Program-made: the position numbers and the translations under genes
Shown here: piece by piece, positions 22,171 to 35,056 of the stretch
Layout: each line of letters opens with the position of its first letter
Numbering within the stretch: the first letter of the stretch is position 1
The notes under the pieces: model-generated
Told to the model about the DNA's origin: nothing
Seen by the model: the letters and a program-made list of their open reading frames with translations, nothing else
Databases searched by the model: none
Source of the DNA: Zhengitettix transpicula
Taxonomy: Eukaryota; Arthropoda; Insecta; Orthoptera; Tetrigidae
Direction: 5' to 3'
Length of the DNA: 64,000 nucleotides
Assembly: GCA_037074705.1 (NCBI GenBank)
Contig: CM073596.1
Location: forward strand, 20,992,001 to 21,056,000

Positions 22171-25100
22171 AGTCAAACATTTCGATCAGACCGGAATCCG
22201 TCTCCTATTACAACTCTGAAAAAAAAAATCGCTGATCTTAGTAGCGTAGGTGATAAATTTCAGCTTAAATTATACCTCAATCCAGCTTTATTTATGGGGA
22301 AAAATAGTTGCATACCTCATCACAATGTTGAACTGAACACCCCCGTCTCTCTGGACATTTACTCTCATGTTGAGTGTCGTTTTACGTTTAAATGTTCCGC
22401 TCACCAATAAGTGAGGATCGGAAATTAAGACTTTAAATTTTGAAATTAAAATTGATCATTTACGTAATACTCACAGTCCTCGAATATCAGATTAATGTCC
22501 GTTCATCCCCCATCTTTAACACTGAAATTGAATACACGATCGTATAATAACAAAAAGGACATTTATAAAGAAAATGGAGTGGCGCCGAGCAAAGTTTTGA
22601 ATCAAAAGGCAGCATTTATTATGTTCGGCGCTGTTCTTACGATCGGAAAAAAACTGAGGAATGTTTCTTTTTAGAAAAAGGGAAATTTCACTGCGAAAAT
22701 TTTTTCCAATCTGAAATTTGTCAGTGAAAATGTATTGGGACTTTATCTGGCAGTAGATAGTTTTGAATGTTTCGGAATTAAATTGTCGACGAAACTGCGT
22801 AATATTGTTATTATTTTTTCTGACTAATTGGCCGTTCTTCTGTTTATTTATTAAATTATGAATGTCAAATTAAGTTAAAAAATAGATTATCTATATACTT
22901 ATTTAAAATTGGTAGTGCTGTTCCGCAACAAAAAGCGTCTTCTGTCAAAAAAAATTATGATCAACACGAAGATAGCGAAATATATACCGGTTACAGTCAT
23001 CTTTTGCAGCGGCTGTGCTTTGAAATAAATTGCAGTTTATGGGAATTTTTTTTTTTCGTGATAGAAAATAAAACTTGTGGTAAACAACAACGCCTTAAAA
23101 AGATTATGAATAGTTCAACTTTTGGTTTGTACAATTTTCACGTGAAATTTTTTAAAAATCCATTATAATTTCCCAAGTTTTTCATTTTTCATAACATTGA
23201 AATTACGTCAAATCAATTAAATCAGGAATTATTGAAGTACAGAAGAAATGCTTTCAATTTAAGCTCAGAACTAAAGGCCATGCAAATGAATTAATACTTT
23301 AATAATAAATAATTTGTTCTCAGAAATGAGAAGCATTTTTGATCGTGTACCTTTGCAGCAGCCCAGTTTTTTTTAGATTAATCGTACGATTCTGATATCG
23401 ACGATGATTCTGAAGCACTCCGCAATGATATTATCGTTCATTCCGCTATCTGTAATACAGGGAAAAAATGGAACGTTTCGAACAGTAATTGCTGTTCGTA
23501 TTCAGTGAGGCGAATAAAGACGATATGAATAGGAGCTGCGGCATAAACGCCGGAACACTACAGAATTCAGAATAACTAATATCTGAAGCCGTACTTGTAG
23601 ATTAAGTTATTTTTGGTATATATATATATTTGTGATCTTGTAATTATCTATCAAATATCCGTTATTACAAATTATTTAGAAGCCTGACAAGCTAAAAAAC
23701 GGAGGAAAATGAAACATTATATATATATATATATGGTAGAAGAATTACGCAATTGTTTTGTAATCCATTTTGGCTGATTGTCACTGTTCCGTGTTCAGTA
23801 TATTTAATGGAAAATACTCCAATAATCATTCCGCCCTTCAATAATTAACCAATGTTATGATATTATTTAAAAATTATTTATTGATTGTTTCCGTTAGTAA
23901 TTTACTTAAAAAAATAGGACAAGTCGAATAATATATAAATAAAAAATCAAGACGGCTTTCAAATCAAAAAAATTAAGAAAAATTAATTAAGAATATGAGA
24001 ATAAAATACAAAAAAAATAATTTTAAATGCAAAAATAGGAAATTTAATTATTTAAAATGAGAGAAAACACGGACAATAGAAATTTTAATAAATAACTTAG
24101 AGAGATTCGGATAAATTAGATTATTAGGAAACATGATTAAAATATATATCAAATATAAAAACGTGAAAATTTAACATTTTTCAATAAATACAATATTAAT
24201 GAGAAATTACATAAGACACAACAGTAATTTTTAATCGTGAACTTAATTAAATAGTCGTGATAGCACGTGTCGATACATTTATTTAATTAACTGTAGGACT
24301 TGAAAATTTAATTTGTTTATTCGAAGGGCTTAAAAAATCACAGTATTTGAAAAATTTTCCTCCACACGATATTTTAGGATATAACTGATTCCTGTAGATG
24401 TATAATTTTTTTTTGGTGTATTATATTCGAAATTGTAATATTTGCAATGTTGAAAAGTCAAAATTACAATTGCTTAAGGACGAAATTTAGTAAACGTTTC
24501 GTGTGCCTAGTCAGTGGTATAGTCCTCGGGTATATATTTGTTAAATTAATATTTATAAAAGTAATTTAACAACATATCTCCTATTAGAGTCGCCGGTTGC
24601 AATTCAAATTTACGGCAAATATATGAGGGTCTGAAATGCTTTATTTTTGGTAATATTTTGCCTCACTGACAGAATATGGCGTATTCGGATTAATAACACT
24701 TGCTGTATTAAACCAATTAATTATATTTTGACTGCTTCCGGCATATGTTGTTGTAGATTATTTTTACGTGTACGTGACTCAGTGTACAGAACTCGTGTGA
24801 TCTCCTCCTGGAGGCACCACTGGTCAGTGCACTGAAGTGATTGTCGTTACGTTCAGACTGCGAGGGAAATCGATTAATTCTGCGTGGTTTATTATTCAAA
24901 CGTTTAAAGTCGAGGGCGAGTCCGGTTGATTCCGAGGACAAATTCGCAAGGGCATTCTATTAAAATGAACATCTCATACGATTTATCAAACGGTAAAAGA
25001 TTATTTTATTTTATTGAAATTCATCAGTTTTTTTAATCATAAATCTGTGAGAGGATAAATTTCAACGTTTTAAGTCTGAGATAGTTTACCGCAGATCCTT

Positions 25101-25204
25101 ATAACGTTTTGGAAAATCTGAAGTTTGTTTTCGTTCAACGATTAAACTCATTTACGTTCAGATGCAACGCTTCATCCAGTAACAGGTAGCAGTAATATGT
25201 AGGA
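22171..25204. other. AT-rich intergenic sequence
   Basis: No gene or recognisable mobile element is seen. There are simple AT runs at about 23620-23632 and 23726-23745. Confidence 0.45.
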
Positions 25205-25221
25205 AGTCCATGTTCAAAAGA

Positions 25222-25722
25222 GGACCTTGCCTCGTGTAGGAGAGACGGAAGGGGCTACCTTCGGAGATGCCTTTTTTCTCTCTCCGTTTTTGAACTAAGG
25301 CTCCCACAAGCCGAAGCACCTCGGCCTGTTTTGAGAGGTGTACGTTCCGGGTTCACAGATCTTGGGCATACGGTAAGAGTTGTTCGCTGTTCCAATTGGA
25401 ACAGAAGGCCAGCTGCCTCCTAAACGGGTTGAGGCACGGAGAATGGAATGCTGCGTCCCCACAGCAAACCCCTCTCCCGCCATCGGAAGGGCGTGGGACA
25501 AGTACCCAATGCCCGATCTTCCTGATGCAGGGTTTGTCCAGCATTAGTTTTAAGCGAATGCAAGGTATGATCCTTAAACTATAGCCCGGGGATCCTAGTT
25601 AGCCCCTGGCTACCTTCCGCTACCCTTCCGCATCCCCCCTTTCAAATACCTTCCTATGCTATTAAAGGGAAGATGCCACCATGTGGATTACCCTCATGTA
25701 GCCTGTTACCCTAAAAAAAATC
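25222..25722 (+). repeat. poly(A)-tailed retroposon family, copy 4 (sense)
   Basis: The copy runs from GGAGAGACGGAAGGGGCTACC through TTTTTGAACTAAGG and CCGAAGCACCTCGGCC to CATGTAGCCTGTTACCCTAA with an A tail. The internal frame is damaged relative to the other copies. No target duplication is obvious. It is followed directly by the LINE fragment at 25740. Confidence 0.85.
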
Positions 25723-25739
25723 AGAAAGACTGGTGAACC

Positions 25740-26200
25740 TTAGCCTCCATCTGTTCCTATCTTGAGCCTATATCTGCCATGCTTTTATTTTCAGTATTTG
25801 TAGATATTTAAAAACACTATCTAGTCACTTTAAGTCTTCCTCTTCTACTATCTCCTGGCTGTCAGAAGGTTACAGCCTTACATGGGTTTCTATCTCCCAT
25901 TCTTCATAAGTGTCTTAACCATTTCAGCGTACCTATTTTTATAGTTTGTACGTTATACTCTTTATGTAGCTCCACATTCTATTTTATCCTCCATAAACCA
26001 TTAACACAGCTTGGGTTATAATTCTTCACTTCCAATATTCTCAGTTTTTCTTCATCAACATTATTGATGATCCAACTCTCACATCCATGCAAGATTACAG
26101 GTCTTATTAATGTTGTATTTATTTTTACTTTTTCTATCTTCTTACTCTTTAGACAACATTAACTTTTTTAGTCTGTAAATCCTTTGATTCCTTCATTTAT
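25740..26200 (-). pseudogene. LINE reverse transcriptase C-terminal remnant
   Basis: Translated on the minus strand, 26100 to about 25870 reads LHGCESWIINNVDEEKLR, then NVELHKEYNVQTIKIG and LKWLRHL.RMGDRNPCKAV, with stops and shifts. This matches the conserved end of non-LTR retrotransposon polymerases, which have a CETW-like motif, then a region resembling RRLRWLGHVxRM. A second fragment of the same family is at 56965-57150. It is heavily decayed. Confidence 0.7.
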
Positions 26201-26390
26201 TTCTATGAAGTTGTTATTAGTCCTAAATCAAGTGGGAAAATGGTGCATTCCTCTGGAACTCTTTTTCTTAGGCCCTGACCTTTCTCCATGTGACTATCCC
26301 CATCCTTATACCAGACAACTAAATTCATCAGTGCACCTTATACAATCTGCGTAATCAGGACTGTGATTCCGAGCTGTTGAGTTGAAGTGC

Positions 26391-26872
26391 GTGTCGTAAT
26401 ATCCTGACGCAGTGGGGATCTGCCCGTCCATCACGCGTACGTATGTGTCGAGTTCAGGGGCAACTTTGCTGCTCTAATCCAAACAGCACCAAGGTCGCTC
26501 GTGGATCGAAATATACGCCACTCGCACTTCGAAAATATCGAGGGAAATATGGTCAACCAGAACCTACGCTGTGACCAACTTGTCAGTATTAACATTCTTG
26601 TTCGTCACGCATTATACGGTTTCAAACATTTTTATTTCGAATTATTCCGTCTTTACTGAACATATACGTGTAATGTCTGTGTATAGATGCGTTAATGTAT
26701 GCCATTAGAGATGGCGTTGGTCTCCATCGAGTCAACTCGGGGCACTCCAGTCAAGTCTTGACAGCACGACGGTAGAGTCTAAGTCTCATAGTAGACTCAA
26801 TGTAAATAGTGAGTGTGAGTCCAACTGTGCTAATATTTATCTCTAATGCGTGCAACCCTAAAGCCACAACAT
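26391..26872 (+). mobile_element. possible 5' LTR of the Ty3/gypsy remnant
   Basis: The block begins at a TGT (26391) and ends near ACAACA, just before TAAGATGGCGACGAGG. The latter resembles the leader and primer-binding region that follows the 5' LTR in many gypsy elements. No second LTR was found in the window, so the boundaries are inferred. Confidence 0.35.
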
Positions 26873-28054
26873 AAGATGGCGACGAGGTTTAAAAGCTACG
26901 GTTCTGAGAATTGAAGACACACGATTTAACTTCGTGTAATGGATAAAAGCGACGAGGATCTCAAAACAAATCCAAGTCTAGTCAATCTGGTAATACGGCC
27001 ACTGCACACAGTTTCGTCCATTCGATCCCCAATCAACCTAATGACAATTTCTTCGATATATTAAATGAATATTTTTCCATAAATAACGTCAGTGAAAGCC
27101 AGAAGTTTATTGGGTCCTGAACAATTTAGTGTATTTAAAAGTAAACTTGCACCTATTAAGGTTTGCAACAGTACTTTCGAGGAATGTGTGAAATTACCGC
27201 GAGATCATTGAAACCTTTGAAAGTCAGTCGTCCGATTTATCGAACAGATATGTAAATCGGCATAGTAGAAACAGATCTACAGTAAATTTGATGATTCACA
27301 ACCCGCAAATATGTCCAGCTTTGAAGTGGACGTGTGGCAATATTGGGCACTCGTCTCAGCTTTGAGGTGTTTTATTTAACGTAAGTGTTATTTTGCTTCA
27401 ACGCAAACGGACTTTTCTCCTTTAGAAATTGAACTTATAGTTAATAGTCGTCGTATAATTTTTTTGTTGATACTGGTTCTATTTTTTTCTATTATAACTT
27501 TGGATATACATAAGCATAACTTGTGTAATATTGTTTTGTCTACATTTCAGGGTAAATTATCAGCAGCAAACAAAATGACTTTACTTGTACATTGTATGTC
27601 GATGTAAATCTTGAAATTAATGGTTTTTTTATTAGTAGTAGTTGTAGTAGTTTTACCTAAAAGAATTACTCCAGTGTTGGTCAGAAACTGGTTAAATTCC
27701 TTGTTTCCTGATCAGAAAAATAATTTGCAGAACCTCAGTACTGTAAGTCATGCCAATTTAATTCAACCCGGAATGAAAAAAAATAGTATACATGATTTTC
27801 AACGCATGTATCAATTGCATTTTCGAAGTCTGGTAATAATTTACCCATAAAGAATTTTAAAGTAGATATTAATATACAACCTAATGCTATACCTATTTTT
27901 CATAAGGCGTAAAATGTTCCATTTTTTCTTACGTAAAGTGCAAAATGTATTACAAATGTTAGTCGTGTGGTATAATTTCTAAAGTTAAACGTAGTAATTG
28001 GGCAAGTCCCGTTGTTTTTGTACTAAAAAGTCGGGGAAATTACGTATTCGTGTC

Positions 28055-28635
28055 GACTTAAAAGGGTTTTTTTAGGGCAACAGGCTACATGAGGGTAATC
28101 CACTTTGGGCAACTCCCCTTTAATAGCATAGGAAGGGATTTGAAATGGGGGATGCGGAAGGGTAAAGGAAGGTAGCCAAGGGTTAACTACGGCCCCCGGG
28201 CTATATTTTAAGGATCCTACCTGGCATTCGCCTAAAGAAATGCAGGGAAAACCCTAGAAAAACCTGCATCAGGTAGGTCGGGCATTGGGTACTTGTCCCA
28301 CGCCCTTCCGATAGCGGGAGAGGAGTTTGCTGTGGGGATGCAGCATTCCCTTCTTCGTGCCTCGACGAGTTTAGGAGGCCGACTATTCCAATGGGAATAG
28401 CGAACAACTCTTTCCGTATGCCCAAGGTCTGCGACCCCGGAACATACACCTCTCAAAACAGGCCGAGGTGCCTCGGCTTGTGGGAACCTTAGTTCAAAAA
28501 CGGAGAGGAAAAGGCATACCCAAGTGTAGCCCCTTCGTATCTCTCCCAAAAGGTTCTGCCTGCGAGAAAAAAATCCCTCGCAGGTTACCTGCGAGAGAAT
28601 CCTCTCGCAGGCTTTCTTCCTGTTTGACTTAAAAG
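28055..28635 (-). mobile_element. poly(A)-tailed retroposon family, copy 5, longest, with target-site duplication
   Basis: The insert 28065-28625 (561 bases, antisense) is flanked by an exact ten-base direct repeat GACTTAAAAG at 28055-28064 and 28626-28635. It interrupts the gypsy reverse transcriptase, and removing it makes the broken reading resume. The T run next to the left repeat is the complement of its poly(A) tail. It is the longest copy and the only one with the full 5' hairpin region, so it defines the family best. Confidence 0.9.
28559..28611. repeat. tandem pair of hairpins at the retroposon 5' end
   Basis: CCTGCGAG (28559-28566) pairs with CTCGCAGG (28577-28584) across a ten-base loop. 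CCTGCGAGAG (28588-28597) pairs with CTCTCGCAGG (28602-28611) across a four-base loop. All pairs are perfect. The two hairpins share the same stem sequence, so they could also pair with each other. They are absent from the other copies, which are 5'-truncated. Confidence 0.85.
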
Positions 28636-28720
28636 TCACCCTTAATAATCGTTTTCCAGTTTACGAATACGAATACGAGAAAATTTCCCTTACCGTAACC
28701 GAAAAATAGCTTATTTTTGG

Positions 28721-31119
28721 AGGTGTAACTCCTGTAGTGCTTAATTTTTACACACAAAATATGCCAAGGTTAAATATTTAAACAATCCAGAATTTCATAT
28801 TTATGAAATTAATTTTTACCACTTCATATTAATTGGTAAAGATATATACATATATATATATATATTTATGCATATATTTGGTTGTTCAAGTGTTTACAAC
28901 TGAGGAAAATATCAAAGAAATTAATCAAAATTTAACAGTATAAAAAATATTTGCGTAGTAATTACGTGTGAAAGAAGTTCAACGTCATGTAGCCTGTGGA
29001 AAATAAATTATTTTAGAGAAAATTTCGGCTACACGTAAGGAAGTCTTATTAAATAGGCTGTGGCGTAGCAACGCGCTCTGATTGGTCACTCTCATACGTC
29101 CTTTCTTCCCTAGCACCGGTTATTTCCGTCTCGCAAATGTTGCAGATCTCAGATGTTTAATCCTCTGATCGCCTTCAGAGGAGAATCAGATCTAGGCAAC
29201 AAGAATCAGAGCACTTTTACCTTTACGGTTTCTCGTATTCTGGAAATAGTTCTATCAGCTATTTCAGAATCTTCTGCGACTGAAAATAAATCTATATAAT
29301 TAATACGTGAGAAAGCCTGTCAGAAGTAAAATAATATATTTACATGCTTATTATTGAGACAAGAAAAAATAATTGCTTCTAATTATCTTTTGATTATTAA
29401 ATTGATACTTCTATTTTAAAAAATTGAAAAATATGGGAATCAAATACGTAACATATAGTAGCTAAAATGATTTATGATGGTGGAAAATGTGCGAATAGGA
29501 ACTTCAACGCAATCACAGCTTCAAGCTAGAAATCTAAATTGCAATATTCTGGAAAATTCTGATGGGTTAGTGATGACGTGCAGTTGATGGTAAGGACGCA
29601 TCGGCTCGTATCAATTAGTCCTGCGTATTTTGTTGGAAGGTTCTGAATCCAGATAATTTTTTATCAATCAATAATTGAAGAAAATCACACAATGTCAACT
29701 AAATAATTTTGTAGTTGTGATTCGTATGGCTGCCTATATCCAACAATTTTCTGAATAGATCAGTTAACTTTTCGCTTTCTGAATCTATTTTTTTTTTATG
29801 TTTGTAACTTTTTTAGGGTGAATTTCCGCTTCTGAGCCATACAGTCGTCAAATGAGCTTGACTTTGTCAGTATTGAATAATTGCAGTCTTTATTTGCTAC
29901 TACACCTGGAGTACTCGATTTGTCGTTGCATATCGATTGTGAGGTTCCGTATCTGTGACAGAATCTCTAAACAGAAGGGCTCGTGATGTATGAACGTTCA
30001 TTGCATAGACGCGAAACCTAGGTTACGACACTTCGGAGGAAAAACAGCAGAAGATTGGAATTAAAAGTTTTTACACAACCTAACAATCTTCGTGCTGTGA
30101 ACAGGGCCAATTTTTTGTATGTCATACAAACAGGTGACACCTATTCGGTACTATCGTGAACGGTCGGTTTAAAAGCCAAATCGTGTTCAGTTTTATCCTT
30201 CAATCGCTCTCTGAATCGAGCCATCTAATTTTATGCTAGGAATATACCGCCGTTCTCCCCCATTATTACAACAATTATAATATGAAGAAACAATCATACA
30301 GTTATTAAAAATGCAAACAAACGCTTGTTGGAAGTTGTCCTCACAGAGGGAGGTCGTAGATTTCATTCATTGAGGCTATAATGTTTCGTTTCCATTATAA
30401 CTGTTTATTTACGAATACTATTTTATCCTCAATGAAAACAAATTCCGAAAGTATTTTCTATATCAGTTTTTTCATTGTCCTGTGACCTTTTTGATATTTT
30501 ATTTAGTATTCAACATTTTGTTTTTACCAGTGAAATCGACCAGATTTTATATTATCTGTGCCGTCATTCCTTTCTTCTATTGCTGCATTTCCAACGCAGG
30601 TCGAAATTGAAAGAATAAAGCTTGCGAGGGAATTTTCAAACGGATGACTTGAACATTCGTCAGAAATTTAGATAAATAACGTGGCTTATGGTAAGATTGC
30701 GCCCATGGCGAATGTATTGAGACTGCGATACTTACACGACACGTTTGGCCTTTATAGGATGACTATTGCCGATACTGTGCTCATTTATATAAATTTAATA
30801 TAAAACGCACTGTGGTAAATACTTTTGGATACAATTTGGCTCCGCAACCATAATGGTTATATAGTTTTTTATTACAGTGCTTGTATGGAATTAGTAAGGA
30901 TGTATTGGGGAAATTATAAAAAGGGGGAAAAGAGAAAATTACAATAATTAGAGCTAAGGAACAGTAGCAAATTGCTCCACTTAAACACTTTAACTGTTTT
31001 TTAAATTTATTATTTATAGTCGCGTCAACATAAAAGCCATTGGCGACTTTCCATACCTACTACATGAATTTATTACAATTAATTCGTATTAACTATAAAT
31101 TTTATTCTTATTGTCAGGT
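28721..31119. other. intergenic sequence without recognised genes
   Basis: No protein or RNA gene is supported. An AT microsatellite lies at about 28845-28866. A more balanced stretch at 29040-29140 contains CTGATTGGTCACT, a CCAAT-type motif on the other strand, but no adjoining gene. Confidence 0.45.
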
Positions 31120-32040
31120 TCAGTGTCTATTTAGATCTTGAATGCCGGTTTCCTTGCTAAATTTTAGTAGGTTGTTTATTGCCGATGCAGAGGTACATAT
31201 CTTCCTTCTCGTGTATTTCTGAATTGTGGCTCTTCTAGTCCTGTCGTACTTCGGGCAGTCGTAGAGGATCCTGTTAACCTATTTTAATCATTTTTCTAGC
31301 TTTCATGTTTTAAAATAGATAACTTTGCCAATAATCTCAATATCATTGTCAAAAAACTTCAAAATCGGAACAAAAATGCTATCTAAATGAGACTGTCAGT
31401 AGTAGGTATAGAATTATTACGGAAATACCTGCATTAAGATATTACAAGCAGGTTATTGAAAAGCAAAATCTGAGCAGTATTACTGGAGGGAAATCCTCTC
31501 AGTAATTTCTTTTACATTTCCTCTATGGTGTATTATGTCGTCGACGGTTCGTCGTTTGACGGAGTCGGACTTGATAACGTTGCCAACGCACAATTGTTTT
31601 CCTTCGTGGAATATAAATTGAGTGACTAGGGTGGATTTAATTCCTTTCGTTCCTACGCGGATCTGATTGGATTTTGTCCATTGTGTGACTGTAAGATTGC
31701 GTAGAAGGAAGACTGCGGCGGCACGTGCGTCTGTTGCTACGATACCTGTTGTAGAGGGGAGACATCCTCACGCACGCAACTTAGTCGATTCCACAATATC
31801 AACCGTTCCTACGCACAATGCCAGGATGTGACTGACGTACTGAATACCAAACTTTTCAAGTCTACGGAAGACGCGGGAAAATATTACGGTGCTGACAATC
31901 GTGGTTTCATATACGTTGTTCTTCTTCATCCAGACCTTGAGACAATAACGTGAACTACGAGGATGTCACTGGGCATAATTTGAAACGTGTCGCAGCACTC
32001 CGGGACGTTCTTCCCCCGCGACACATGTTTTCTTGTGACT
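31120..32040 (-). pseudogene. probable decayed non-LTR retrotransposon, minus strand
   Basis: Around 31190-31270 the minus strand reads ILYDCPKYDRTRRATIQKY, like the HxxxC/CP-type motif near the C-terminus of Jockey- or R1-like polymerases. At about 31500-31910 another minus-strand segment reads SRVFRRLEKFGIQYVSHILA, which has a polymerase-like flavour but is too diverged to place. The composition is GC-richer than the flanks. Stops are frequent. Confidence 0.35.
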
Positions 32041-32398
32041 GAACTTTGAAATTCAAAGACATTCACCTCGCATAGTTTCATTTTTGTCTTTACCACTCTT
32101 AAAACTTATTATATTCTATCAATCATTTACAAAAAAAAACATAGTATTCTTATTATTAAATGCTACATAATATAAAATTTGCTTAGATAATTTTTTATAT
32201 TTATTTAAAAGCTCTTTGTGAGTTTTTCCCAATTTATTGAAATTTTTGATGACCATTATGAGAATATTTCTCAAGAAAAAATGGCTCACATTACTCTTTT
32301 ACTACTATAGCACTAAGGATTAGGCAAGTTTGTACGAATCACTGAAAGGAAAATTTTACTATTTGTTCCTCTCTTCCGAAAGAAAGGCTTTTTTGTTT
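32041..32398. other. AT-rich spacer
   Basis: Nothing is recognised. Confidence 0.4.
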
Positions 32399-32515
32399 TG
32401 TCAACTGACGAGTGCAGTTGTGTCACTCTAGGCTCTTCTTCGCACCTGAGGTAAGGAAAAAGGATCCCAGAAACGTTGTGTGGTATTTATATTATCAATT
32501 TTGTCTGAATTAATT
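32399..32515 (+). repeat. dispersed repeat unit, copy 2 of the 9031 family
   Basis: This copy matches 9031-9155 including AGGATCCCAGAAACGTTG and TGTGTGGTATTTATATTATC. The core reads CTGAGGTAAGG instead of CTGAAGAAAGG, so the CTGANGA consensus is broken here. The stem I complement GCAC / GTGT is kept. Confidence 0.6.
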
Positions 32516-32993
32516 ATTTTCAATCAGACGTAATTTTTTCCATTTTAAGGTTTAGGAAGCTGAAGGCAAATTACGCTGCAGAGTTATAATTATTCACCCC
32601 TCTCTTTCTTGATCCCAGAATTTTAAATTTAGTTCACAGTAGTAATAATGAAAATGAGAATGATATCAGAGATCGATAATATTGAATTTAAATTTGCACC
32701 CATTATATATGTAAAGGTCTACCAATCGGAGAACGTTAAACGGTGAAGTTTGCAACGCTGCTTGAAATGATATCAATTGAATTGAGTTATTTTTCTAAAC
32801 ATAAATGTCAAAGATATTTAAAAAGTTATTTAACAAAGAAAATACCTGTCACTGTTTTCGCGTTTTAAATTTCACTAGAAGTGTGTCTTTTATTGGTGGA
32901 CCATTTATATATTTTTAAATAGGGGTTGTTTTCAAACCTGTCACGCTTTTTAATATCTGTAGAGCATAAAGATATTATGCTTTCACTTTATCA

Positions 32994-33014
32994 ATATATA
33001 TATATATATATATA
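32994..33014. repeat. AT microsatellite
   Basis: About ten AT units stand between AT-rich DNA and the GC-richer block that begins TGTGGCACTCC. Confidence 0.8.
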
Positions 33015-33620
33015 TTGTGGCACTCCTTTCCCTACCAGCCGTAGAATGTCTCCGACGGTCCAATTCCTAGAACGGCTTACCTGCGGTAGGAGGAAGTAAC
33101 TTTTGGAGAACAACAGCCCTTTCCATACTAAGCTAATTTATTAAATTTATTAAAGATATGTACAATTAAAATTTTGCCCCCCGACTAGTCAGTTATGAAA
33201 ACTCTAGGATTATTGTGGCAAGCTGGGCCCGAAAAACGATTTATAAAAAGTGCTTTACGCAACCATGAAATATGCAATATTGGTTACCAGACTGGGGTCT
33301 CTGCAACACAGCGACGTCCCTCGCAGCTGGTCATCGATGTCTGTCTCGTGGAGTCTCGCTGGTAAATTCTCAAAAAACCCAACAGCAACCGCTCACTGCA
33401 ACTTCTCCAGTCAGAATCCCTGACCAGGCGTCCACTTCTCCCGACCTGTGAGACCAACTGTTTTTCTATTGGTCCATTTAATTTATTATGGACCAACCAC
33501 AGGTCTTAGGCAAACAGACGTAGAGAATTTCAACAGCGAGACCCTCTGCACCTGCTGTTTGTTGACGGGAAACCCCCCCGATGGAGGTACAGTTACAATC
33601 CCCAGCCTGACTGGCACCAA
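33015..33620. other. GC-richer block, possible LTR or transposon fragment
   Basis: The block starts TGTGGCACTCCTTTCCC and is compositionally distinct from the AT-rich DNA on both sides. It contains opposed open frames of about 70 codons on both strands, without recognised motifs. The abrupt start and TGT end recall an LTR, but no matching ACA end, target duplication or second copy was found. Confidence 0.25.
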
Positions 33621-34990
33621 ACGGTCCTTTTTTCTGATGTTGGATAAACATGGTTGCTCACGCATTTAAACAAACTGACTAAAATATCAGTATAATCAAT
33701 GAAAAGACGCCTATCCTAAATAACGCGCTATAATATATATATACACACACATCAGCACGAAGTTCTTAATTGTATGTATGGTTAGCATTTGAGCGGTCTG
33801 AGAAGAGAAGGATGGATGATATAATTGGTAAATCTGAGAGGGTGTGTGACACACATTCTGTCCTATATTTGAGACACTGGAATAAGTAATTGCGTCATAT
33901 TAGCTTAGTGTTACGAGGTCGATATTGGTCAATATGTAGACCACAACAAAGTAACCCCAGCAACGCGCTGTGGCCACCGAACTGACCTGTCCAAACACGG
34001 TTGAGCTTTACTTTTAAATAACCGCACTAAAATGTCGGACGAGAAATCTTACCTTTCGGTCCATCAGCGAGCACCGTTTGTAGTTAAACTCGCTTTCTCT
34101 GAGACTTGATTTTCATGTTGACTGTATTATGATAAATGATTCTTATCCTTGAAAGCATCCGCCATTTCTGTTACACGGTTTTCATTATCAGGCTTTGTAT
34201 CCACATCGTTGTTGCTTCTGTAAAAATTTGAACAAAGACTGCTAATTTCATTATCTGAAAGCTGTTCCGTGAATGACTGTCAGATATTGAATGTTTTAGA
34301 GCACATCAGCTCGATTGAATGTACAGGATGGAATCCACGTGTCGATGTAGGTAACTGACGTATTCCGCTTTCCTGTTCCCGCACATTGGTTGTCTCATTG
34401 TCGGCCCGTATTCATGTCTTTTCAAATACTAACTAAAGACCAGCGAAATACATTCTTCTAGCATAATGTATCATTACAAATATTAATATTATATTTAGTA
34501 CAGAAAATTAAAATTACAAATGTATATTTTGTGGCAAAATGAGACAAAATTTCCAGATGGTGATAATTTGTTTATCCGAAAGGTACTGAGTTGTATTTGA
34601 CAAGGATAGAATATAAAAAAATATCTGTTTAATGAGAGAACTTTAATTTAAAATTTGTCTAATTCATGATTCATAAATCTCTCAATTTATAAATGAACCT
34701 ATAAAATTTATTCTACACAATTCAATTTCTTTCTTATTTTAGTTCGTTAATGTAATCTTTTAATTTTGTTTAATACTACTATATATATATATATGTATAT
34801 TATACCATTTGGAAATACAATTATGAACTAAAATTATGTACGAAATACTTATAAAATTATTATATATTTAAATTCTCTTTTTTAAAACATATTTACGACA
34901 CCTATGTTTATGAAAAGTCCGAAAAATATTGTTCCATGAAATGTCAATATTTAAAATGTGTTAAAACGTCTGCACTAGATGAAGACTAAT
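33621..34990. other. AT-rich intergenic sequence
   Basis: No gene is recognised. A short AT microsatellite lies at 34781-34796. Confidence 0.4.
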
Positions 34991-35056
34991 TAGATAAGCA
35001 AGTAGCCAATTAACAGACAAAATTAAGCGATAAAACATTGTTGCATTCGTCAGGTG
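34991..35056 (-). repeat. dispersed repeat, pair with 19455-19531
   Basis: This is the second member of the pair, with TAGATAAGCAAGTAGCC, AACAGACAAAATTAA and TTGCATTCGTCAGGTG. On the minus strand it reads CACCTGACGAATGCAACAATG, then TTTTGTCTG, like a truncated hammerhead-type unit. Confidence 0.6.

Larger units (their letters stand above)
26939..28720 (+). pseudogene. Ty3/gypsy retrotransposon gag-pol remnant, interrupted
   Basis: A start codon at 26939 opens MDKSDEDLKTNPSL, followed by a gag-like segment with FFDILNEYFSINNVSESQKF in a shifted frame. An aspartic-protease active site VDTGS lies at 27466-27480. Reverse transcriptase N-terminal landmarks follow: INIQPNAIPIFHKA near 27870 and NWASPVV at 27996-28013. 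The frame is broken by many stops and shifts, and by the retroposon inserted at 28065-28625, after which reverse-transcriptase-like sequence resumes at 28626 for roughly 40 bases. The integrase region and 3' LTR were not seen. It is an old, dead element. Confidence 0.7.
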
